Positions 48,850-55,067 of a DNA stretch of 55,067 nucleotides are shown here, piece after piece (position 1 is the first letter of the stretch; each line of letters starts with the position of its first letter). The notes below the pieces were generated by a model that saw nothing but the letters and a program-made list of their open reading frames with translations, searched no databases and was not told the origin of the DNA. The position numbers and the translations under genes are program-made. Source of the DNA: Bacillota bacterium (GTDB lineage Bacteria; Bacillota; JADQBR01); contig JADQBR010000008.1 of NCBI GenBank assembly GCA_016278515.1, forward strand, positions 1 through 55,067. Direction: 5' to 3'.

Positions 48850-50541
48850 ATGTTGGGTAAACGATATTCAATTAAAAAAATATTGCTAGTAGCCACAGTT
48901 GTCACCTTAGCCTTACTTTTCTCTGGAGTAGCCTTAGCTGCAGATGCAGCTGACAGTAAACCTGATTTTGGTATTCTGTCACTGCTTCCTCCAGTAGTAG
49001 CAATTGCATTGGCTATGATCACAAGACAGACTGTCCCTGCACTTTTTGTGGGCGCGTGGGTAGGCGGTACCATGCTTGCCGGCGGAAACCCTATATCGGG
49101 TTTTGGTAAAGGTGTAGAATTCGTCTGGAACAGCCTGGGTGACCCTTGGGGAGCAAGAATTGTACTGACCAGTCTGACAATGGGTGGACTCGTAGGTATT
49201 ATGCGGGTTGGCGGCGGAATTGATGCCGTAGTCCGCTGGATTACCTCAAAAATCAGAAACGCAAAAGGCGCTATGTTAGCTACTTCAGCAGCCGGTCTTA
49301 TCATTTTCTTTGAAGATTACGTTAACACTGTGGTTGTGGGAACTGCCATGACCCCCATTACCGATAAGTACAGAATATCTAAAGAAAAACTATCATATAT
49401 AGTCGATTCTACGGCCGCCCCAGTAGCTTGTGTTGCTGGAATTTCATCTTGGATAGCTTTTATGGTGGGCCAAATTGAAACACAATTTACCAGTTTAGGA
49501 ATATCTTATTCAGGTTACGGTGCTTACTTACAATCTATTCCCTTTATTCTATATAATCTAGCTGCAATTGTCTTGGTTTTTGTTGTATCTGGAAGCGGCC
49601 GGGACTTTGGGCCTATGCTCAAGGCAGAAAGAAGAGCTAGGGAAACAGGGAAACTACTCGGTGATGATGCTACACCACTTTTAAATACTGAATCAGACAA
49701 CTTGGCGCCAGCTGATGATACTCCGGCAAAAATGATGAATTTTATCGTTCCGCTGGTTGTATTGGTAGGGTTAATCTTCTTCCTAATGCTTAATACTGGA
49801 GGATGGCCAGGCGTCTCTATCCAAACAGCCATTGGCGCTGCCAGCAGTTCCCACTCTTTGGTTTGGGGATCATTTGGCGCAATTTGGATTACCCTTATCT
49901 TCTACAAAATTCAAGGTATTGCTACATGGTCAGCCCTCTTTGAAGGTTACATTGAAGGTATGCGCTCCATCTTCATGGGAACGTTAATCTTAATTTTTGC
50001 CTGGACCATAGGCTCTGCTATCAAAGGCGTGGGCACTGCCGACTTCCTAGTGGGGTTAAGTGAAGGCCTCCTCAGCCCGGCTTGGATTCCACTAATCGCA
50101 TTTATTATTGCGGCTGTGGTTTCATTTAGTACCGGAACTTCTTATGGTACTATGGGAGTTGTTATTCCAATAGTGATACCTTTGGTACATGCAACGTCTG
50201 GATTAACTGGGATTGACCCTATGACCTTTATGTTCCCAGCAATTGGTTCGGTTTTTGCTGGTGCGGTCTTCGGAGACCACTGCAGTCCCATTTCTGATAC
50301 TACAGTTATGTCATCCATGTTCACCGGCTCTGACCACATTGACCACGTCAAAACTCAAGTTCCATATGCACTAGTTGCTGCTTGTGGCGCAGTTGTCGGC
50401 TATATTGGTGTAGCCTTAGGCCTGCCGGCAATCATTAACTTAATACTTTCTATAGGCAGTGCAGTTGGACTGTTCTGGATTCTTTCCAAACCCATTGAGG
50501 AGAGCACACCAGCCTCAAGTGATGTAAGCAGCAATACGTAA
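48850..50541 (+). CDS. NhaC-family antiporter with an N-terminal signal-like segment
   Basis: 563 residues with about 12 membrane helices. The motifs EDYVNTVVVGTAMTPI and GDHCSPISDTTVMSSM are typical of the NhaC family. Members act as Na/H antiporters or as amino-acid or malate/lactate exchangers. The first 35 residues (YSIKKILLVATVVTLALLFS, ending GVALAAD) look like a cleavable signal peptide before the usual first helix. ATG 48850 follows AAAAAAGGAGGT; the frame to 48811 lacks a site. It is the second gene of the sigma-54 operon with the racemase, so amino-acid exchange is the more likely function. Confidence 0.85.
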   Translation: MLGKRYSIKKILLVATVVTLALLFSGVALAADAADSKPDFGILSLLPPVVAIALAMITRQTVPALFVGAWVGGTMLAGGNPISGFGKGVEFVWNSLGDPWGARIVLTSLTMGGLVGIMRVGGGIDAVVRWITSKIRNAKGAMLATSAAGLIIFFEDYVNTVVVGTAMTPITDKYRISKEKLSYIVDSTAAPVACVAGISSWIAFMVGQIETQFTSLGISYSGYGAYLQSIPFILYNLAAIVLVFVVSGSGRDFGPMLKAERRARETGKLLGDDATPLLNTESDNLAPADDTPAKMMNFIVPLVVLVGLIFFLMLNTGGWPGVSIQTAIGAASSSHSLVWGSFGAIWITLIFYKIQGIATWSALFEGYIEGMRSIFMGTLILIFAWTIGSAIKGVGTADFLVGLSEGLLSPAWIPLIAFIIAAVVSFSTGTSYGTMGVVIPIVIPLVHATSGLTGIDPMTFMFPAIGSVFAGAVFGDHCSPISDTTVMSSMFTGSDHIDHVKTQVPYALVAACGAVVGYIGVALGLPAIINLILSIGSAVGLFWILSKPIEESTPASSDVSSNT

Positions 50542-50604
50542 AATACTTAAAAATAAAGTTTAATAGACTCTTTGAGCAGGAGTTTGTTAAAGCACTTCTA
50601 TTTG

Positions 50605-50641
50605 GTTGAACTCACTAAAGTTTAGTGAGTTCAACTTTTTT
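50605..50641 (+). terminator. Terminator of the racemase-antiporter operon
   Basis: Perfect 15-bp palindromic stem GTTGAACTCACTAAA/TTTAGTGAGTTCAAC followed by six T, about 60 bases after the antiporter stop. Confidence 0.9.
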
Positions 50642-50839
50642 ATGCTACCAATAGTATCTCTTTTTGGCACAAGGCAACTAACTATCCAACTGGAGAATAA
50701 GCGGCTACTTATAAAAAAGAGTGCTCATTAAGCTTAGTCCGCTATACCAACTCACATCAGATATGGTGCCTATAAGAAAGATAAATTATCTGCTATAATG
50801 GGACAAACAGTTAGTTTGATGAGGTGAGGAGAAACTGCT

Positions 50840-52732
50840 ATGCATAATTTAAATAAATACCTATCTGCATGTATAGACAGTATTGAAGAGGGATTAATAA
50901 CCATTGATAGGACAGGTCAAATAAAGATATGCAACGATAGAGCCTGCCAGTTCTTTGGAATTGACCCGAGAATTGGGCCCGGTCACACCGCCGGAAAAAT
51001 AAACCCTGCTGATATTGTCATACTTGCCGACAATTGTTTAGGTGCCGATGACGGAAACCTGACTCCACAAAACTTAGGGATAATTGGCGTTAACCCATCC
51101 CACATTCGACCAGGCATAGGTATCATAGCAATTGGCAGCTACAATACCGGCGCACCTGCTAATTATAAGATTTCATCCGAGGAAAATGGTGTTGTCCACC
51201 TGGAGAAAACCATTGATAATATACCCATATCTGCTGCCATCGACTATAATAATAAAAATTTGGTTATTAAAGTGCAGGAACAACAATATAATTTCTTTTA
51301 CTCAATTGCAGCCGGTCATCTGGTTATCCTTGATGCTAAGACACTTAACATTAAATTTTACCAATGCAAAGGCTATACCGCCAGAAGAGAAAGCATCAAA
51401 TCCATTTTAAGTGGTAATACTTACACTCGCAAAGGACCCGGCGCACCTATGCCTAAACTTTTCAATAAACCGGTTCAAGAAATTTTTCCGGATTCAGAAA
51501 TAATTGATCAGTTAATTAGTGATGCAAAAGGCATCTCCAAAGAAACCGCCGATAAAGAAACCATCGTAAACGGTATACCCATTAGATGCTCTATAGTAAA
51601 GGTTAAACAGCAAAATCTAATTATTGGTGCAACCTTAATATTTAAAGACGTGACAGAAATAAAAACATTGTTAAAACAAAGGGACCAAGCTTTGGCCTCA
51701 AAGGAATATTTGGAAGAGGAATTAAAAAGAAAAAGAATCCAAACTAATGCTTTAAAAGAAATAATAGGTGAGAGTGATTGCCTAAAACAAACCATTAATT
51801 TAGCTATGAAAGCGAGCGATACTAACTCAAACGTGCTGCTTTTAGGCGAAAGCGGGACCGGGAAAAATCTATTTGCAGAGGCTATTCATAAAGCCAGCAC
51901 ACGAAGAAAAGGTCCTTTTGTGTATATAAACTGTTCTTCAATACCCGAGAATCTGATCGAGAGCGAATTATTCGGTTATGAAAAGGGGGCATTTACAGGC
52001 GCCCTAGCCTCAGGTAAAATTGGAAAGTTTGCGTTGGCACACCATGGAACTATTTTTTTAGATGAAATAGGAGAACTCTCTATCAATCTCCAGGCTAACT
52101 TATTACACTTCCTGCAAAATAAGTCTTTTACCAGAGTAGGAGGTCTAGAACAAATAAACGTTGATGTGAGGGTTATCGCAGCAACTAATAAAGACCTTGA
52201 AAAATCGATAGAAAACAATGAATTTAGGGAAGATCTTTATTACCGCATTAACGTGATGGCTATTACTATTCCACCCTTAAGGGACCGCAAAGATGATATT
52301 AAGCCTCTGGTAGAGCACCTCCTCCCGAAAATATGTAGAAAATTGTCCAAAAAAGTAAAGAATATAGATCAGGACGCCATCAACATATTAAAAAGTTATC
52401 ATTGGCGAGGCAATGTAAGAGAACTAGAAAATGTGTTGGAAAGGGCAATAAATCTCGCCTCAGGTTCCACCATTTTTATCAAGGACCTACCCAAAGACGT
52501 GATAGAAAATCTGAAGGAACCTGTTTGTGATAATATCGTTGAGGTGATGCACGCAGGACCGGTAAAAGAAACCCTCAGGCAGGTGGAAAAACAACTGCTT
52601 TTGAAAGCCCTTGAACTAAGCAAAGGCTCTCGCAAAGAAGCTATGGAACTGTTGCAACTGAAAAAAACAAATTTTTACGGAAAACTGAAAGAACATGGCA
52701 TAAATACCAGTGAAACTGAAACCATCAGTTAA
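50840..52732 (+). CDS. Sigma-54-dependent transcriptional activator with PAS domains
   Basis: 630 residues. An N-terminal PAS-like domain (residues 1-110, SIEEGLITIDRTGQIKICND), a middle region and a second PAS-like segment (residues 200-290) lead to a coiled linker. The AAA+ domain (about 315-550) has Walker A GESGTGKN, GAFTGA near residue 383, Walker B GTIFLDEIGEL and the arginine-finger region FREDLYYRINVM. A Fis-type helix-turn-helix ends the protein (SRKEAMELLQLKKTNFYGKL). Similar regulators control amino-acid fermentation genes in Clostridia. It lies just after the sigma-54 operon and likely activates it, through the inverted repeats at 47.4-47.6 kb. The promoter of this gene itself is not clear. 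Confidence 0.92.
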   Translation: MHNLNKYLSACIDSIEEGLITIDRTGQIKICNDRACQFFGIDPRIGPGHTAGKINPADIVILADNCLGADDGNLTPQNLGIIGVNPSHIRPGIGIIAIGSYNTGAPANYKISSEENGVVHLEKTIDNIPISAAIDYNNKNLVIKVQEQQYNFFYSIAAGHLVILDAKTLNIKFYQCKGYTARRESIKSILSGNTYTRKGPGAPMPKLFNKPVQEIFPDSEIIDQLISDAKGISKETADKETIVNGIPIRCSIVKVKQQNLIIGATLIFKDVTEIKTLLKQRDQALASKEYLEEELKRKRIQTNALKEIIGESDCLKQTINLAMKASDTNSNVLLLGESGTGKNLFAEAIHKASTRRKGPFVYINCSSIPENLIESELFGYEKGAFTGALASGKIGKFALAHHGTIFLDEIGELSINLQANLLHFLQNKSFTRVGGLEQINVDVRVIAATNKDLEKSIENNEFREDLYYRINVMAITIPPLRDRKDDIKPLVEHLLPKICRKLSKKVKNIDQDAINILKSYHWRGNVRELENVLERAINLASGSTIFIKDLPKDVIENLKEPVCDNIVEVMHAGPVKETLRQVEKQLLLKALELSKGSRKEAMELLQLKKTNFYGKLKEHGINTSETETIS

Positions 52733-53543
52733 CTCCCTCACTTAATCTCAGCATCAACAGAAATATTTTAAATACGGCTAAGTAGTCGTCACCATTATAT
52801 GCTACCGTTCTGCAGTCTCTCAAAAAACATCCAGGTATTGCAGAACATACCTTTGCCATTTCAGCCACCGTAAAGGTTACTTCAAGTTGCACTTCACCTT
52901 CTGCCTTTGTCGGTGGTAACTGTTTTAGAACGCTCATGGCCTGGGAAACCCCTGCGGTCAATTGGTCCTCTAACACCTTGGCAGGAAGAATTTTTGCCGC
53001 ATACCGGCCGATAGCATTCTTTACTATGACACCTACAGGTCCGTCCAGTTCTTCTGCTGCGCTTTTTATAGTCGCCTGGTCACCGGAAACAAAAGCAACA
53101 GGCACATTGAAGTAACCGGCAACCCGACCGTTGATGCCCATTTCCCCCATCGGCTGACCATTAATCTTAACATCCGACATCCTAAAAGCATAAGTGTGGT
53201 CAAATACAGCGCTGCTTGTCCCGGCTCTAGCATGATAACCGACGAGAAACACTCCGTCAAATGTTTCATCAATGCCCTGCATCATACTTAACGGATTATA
53301 CTGACCCCTGATAAGAGACGCATACGGATAAAGCTCCTCAGCAATTATATTTGTACCGGCATCATGTGCATCGTTAACAACTACTTCCTGTGCTCCGTTG
53401 TCAAAAGCAGCTTTTATAATTTGATTAACTTCTTTAGTCATGATTTTTACCGCGCTTTGATACTCGGGACCACCATGTGATATTTGGTTTGGCGATACAA
53501 TGCTTGAGATACCTTCCATGTCAACCGATATGTAAATTTTCAT
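52725..53543 (-). CDS. D-aminopeptidase, M55 (DppA) family
   Basis: 272 residues, close to the 274 of Bacillus subtilis DppA. The zinc ligands fall at nearly identical positions: D8 and E10 in VDMEG, H60 in NDAHDAG, H104 in GYHARAG, and E134 in MGEMG (E133 in DppA). H116 matches the nucleophile-region His. It releases N-terminal D-amino acids, notably D-Ala, from peptides. It would supply free D-amino acids next to an amino-acid racemase. It converges with the sigma-54 regulator, overlapping its 3' end by 8 bases. ATG 53543 follows GAGGAGG; aspartate kinase lies upstream. Confidence 0.93.
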   Translation of the reverse strand: MKIYISVDMEGISSIVSPNQISHGGPEYQSAVKIMTKEVNQIIKAAFDNGAQEVVVNDAHDAGTNIIAEELYPYASLIRGQYNPLSMMQGIDETFDGVFLVGYHARAGTSSAVFDHTYAFRMSDVKINGQPMGEMGINGRVAGYFNVPVAFVSGDQATIKSAAEELDGPVGVIVKNAIGRYAAKILPAKVLEDQLTAGVSQAMSVLKQLPPTKAEGEVQLEVTFTVAEMAKVCSAIPGCFLRDCRTVAYNGDDYLAVFKIFLLMLRLSEGVN

Positions 53544-53580
53544 TTAGCAGCCTCCTCATTAAAAGTTGGTTTAGTTAGTC

Positions 53581-54795
53581 CTATCCGTGTCCCAACTGCA
53601 ATTTGTTGTGTATAATACGGACAATATCCTTTACTTTATCAACATCTACAATACAGGACATCCATATTTCTGTAGTGCTTATCATCTGTACGTTGGAGCC
53701 CACTTCTGTAATAGCTTGAAATACTTTTCCCATTACCTGAGAGTCGGCCAAATGCCCGGAACCAACTATAGACACTTTGGCGACGTTTTCATTGTAAAAA
53801 AAATTCTCGTTTAATGAAACTTCTTCTAGGCCCTGCAGGGCCCGTAGCGCTTTCTGCAAATTGTCCTTGGTAATAACAATACTGACACCGTTAATGTTGT
53901 TTCTTGTCGTACTATGGGTAATAATATCCGCGGTAATGCCGTGGGCAACAAGACTATCAAATATTTTATTATATATCAGCATATCATTAGGAAACACATA
54001 AAGCAGCAGATTTGCAACATTTAAATCATAAGCTATGCCGCTGATGGAAACCCCTTTTTGTACGGGTTCTGCCCCCTGTACTATTGTACCAGGTTTATGC
54101 GTAAAGCTGCTACGCACATGCAGCTTTATATTATGTTTCTTGGCAAATTTTACAGACTGCGGCTGCAGGACGCCTGCGCCAAGACTAGCCAATACCAACA
54201 TTTCATCATAGGATATGCTTTCTAGCTTACGTGCTTCGGGAACCATCCACGGATCAGTTGTATATATTCCTTCTACATCGGTGAATATTTCACATAAATC
54301 GGCATGCACCGCCGCAGCCAGAGCGACAGCAGTTGTATCCGAACCGCCCCGCCCGAGAGTTGTAATAGCGCCTGTGTCACTAATACCTTGAAAACCGGTA
54401 ACCACGGGAATATGCCCAGCCTCAAGTTCCTTATGCAACCGGGTCGGATTAATTCTGGTAATTCTGGCATCACCGTGACAATCGTCGGTGGCAATACCGA
54501 CTTGAGAACCGGTCAGAGAGACTGCTTGTTCTCCAAAATCGCTTATTGCCATAGCCAGTAGTGCCGCAGACACCTGCTCCCCCGTAGATAGAAGCACATC
54601 CATCTCCCTTGTTGATGGTACGTCGGTTATTTCTCCTGCTAATTTTATCAACTTGTCAGTAGTGTCATCCATGGCTGAAACCACTACCAGTACGCTATTA
54701 CCTTGTCTCTTTGTTTCTACCACCCTGGCCGCCGCATTGCATATCTTTTGCGTATCTGCTAAGGAAGTTCCTCCAAACTTATGTACCATTAGCAT
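53581..54795 (-). CDS. lysC: Aspartate kinase
   Basis: 404 residues, monofunctional. It phosphorylates aspartate as the first step to lysine, threonine, methionine and diaminopimelate. The kinase part has VHKFGGTSLADTQKI, GRGGSDTTAVALAAAVHAD and LLSTGEQVSAALLAMAI; the C-terminal third holds two ACT domains (KVSIVGSGHLADSQVMGKVF), the site of feedback inhibition. ATG 54795 follows GAGAGG with 8-base spacing; the frame to 54831 has no site. It is 37 bases upstream of the D-aminopeptidase gene, so the two probably share a transcript. A dedicated link with the DapF-like racemase is possible. Confidence 0.94.
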   Translation of the reverse strand: MLMVHKFGGTSLADTQKICNAAARVVETKRQGNSVLVVVSAMDDTTDKLIKLAGEITDVPSTREMDVLLSTGEQVSAALLAMAISDFGEQAVSLTGSQVGIATDDCHGDARITRINPTRLHKELEAGHIPVVTGFQGISDTGAITTLGRGGSDTTAVALAAAVHADLCEIFTDVEGIYTTDPWMVPEARKLESISYDEMLVLASLGAGVLQPQSVKFAKKHNIKLHVRSSFTHKPGTIVQGAEPVQKGVSISGIAYDLNVANLLLYVFPNDMLIYNKIFDSLVAHGITADIITHSTTRNNINGVSIVITKDNLQKALRALQGLEEVSLNENFFYNENVAKVSIVGSGHLADSQVMGKVFQAITEVGSNVQMISTTEIWMSCIVDVDKVKDIVRIIHNKLQLGHG

Positions 54796-55013
54796 TGTCT
54801 TTACCTCTCCCTTTGTGGATTTACTGAACAAGAATTAAATGGTAGGGTTTTCAATCAACCTTCTCCATGTTCATATTACTCAGCGGGAGGGAAAAATGTG
54901 AGCTATACCGAGGAGGTAGACAGGTTAAGTTCTACAAGTTCTTTTAAAATACTGCCTAAATCTATGCCATACTTATCTCTATATTGTCAATACTGTTACG
55001 TTACTTTAGCAAT

Positions 55014-55067
55014 ATAGAGTAGGGAAACCACTCACATGGCTTCCCCCTCATCGAACCGCACGTGCCC
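55014..55067 (-). mobile_element. 3' end of a group II intron (domain V half and domain VI)
   Basis: Read on the minus strand, the edge starts with GGGCACGTGCGGTTCG, the 3' half of a domain V hairpin, then ATGAGGGGGAAGCC and GGTTTCCCTACTCTAT, which form a domain VI stem. In that stem an A is unpaired between CCCT and CTC, 7 bases from the proposed 3' end, as expected for the branch point. The intron 3' boundary is placed at about 55014. The body and any reverse transcriptase lie beyond the window. Confidence 0.6.

Noticed and set aside
1-55067. CRISPR arrays, tRNA and rRNA genes
   Set aside because: No regularly spaced repeats with unique spacers, and no tRNA or rRNA signature was seen on reading; the tandem repeats at 21.8 and 40.6 kb lack spacers.

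Overview
The window looks like chromosome from an anaerobic, fairly low-GC Firmicute of the class Clostridia, perhaps a Peptococcaceae-type lineage. Pointers are Gram-positive ribosome binding sites and intrinsic terminators, frequent TTG starts, a sigma-54 regulator, paired ferredoxin-like MinD ATPases with NifX-like proteins, a SpeH-type AdoMet decarboxylase, an MqnA-like protein and a B12-dependent mutase. I assign no species.

Layout. (1) 1-7925, minus strand: a FadR-type regulator and an operon with a tripartite tricarboxylate transporter (TctABC), a CitE-like acyl-CoA lyase, a family III CoA-transferase and two unrecognised proteins, one with two ferredoxin clusters and no ATG start. Together they suggest uptake, CoA activation and cleavage of an organic acid. 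(2) 8.3-14.3 kb: ilvD with a 44-codon hydrophobic small ORF upstream, a phosphohexomutase, and PhoU with a Na/Pi cotransporter. (3) 14.8-18 kb, plus strand: zinc ribbon, two NifX-like proteins, two ferredoxin/MinD ATPases and a DUF134 regulator, behind a promoter flanked by a 10-bp inverted repeat. (4) 18.1-21.7 kb: iron(III) ABC transporter with a Fur-like site. (5) 21.8-33.5 kb: MqnA-like protein, a protein that is about half glutamine, a degenerate prenyl synthase, speH, a phosphatase-like membrane protein with a glycosyltransferase, an HD-GYP protein, a class III aminotransferase and a two-component system. Copies of an intergenic repeat occur here, two of which supply stop codons.

(6) 33.6-46.4 kb is the most interesting part. 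Two paralogous transporters bracket a B12 mutase with an N-terminal MutS-like B12 domain fused to a MutE/OraE-like barrel, a RidA protein, a fold-type I PLP enzyme, a KamB-like P-loop reactivase, an FAD protein with four clustered cysteines, two small unknown proteins, a cation exchanger and an FCD regulator with an unusual DNA-binding domain. I read this as an uncharacterised route for breakdown of an amino acid or related compound: import, B12 rearrangement, PLP chemistry, then RidA-assisted deamination. The substrate is unknown. The mutase lacks the PLP lysine of aminomutases and its cobalamin motif is shifted (DxxHxxG). A structured element in this cluster has a diverged second copy at 14.5 kb.

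(7) 46.8-54.8 kb: a ferritin-like protein, then a diaminopimelate-epimerase-family racemase and an NhaC-type antiporter behind a canonical -24/-12 promoter with upstream inverted repeats, followed by the probable sigma-54 activator, a DppA-type D-aminopeptidase and aspartate kinase. (8) The right edge holds the 3' end of a group II intron on the minus strand. No rRNA, tRNA or CRISPR array was seen.
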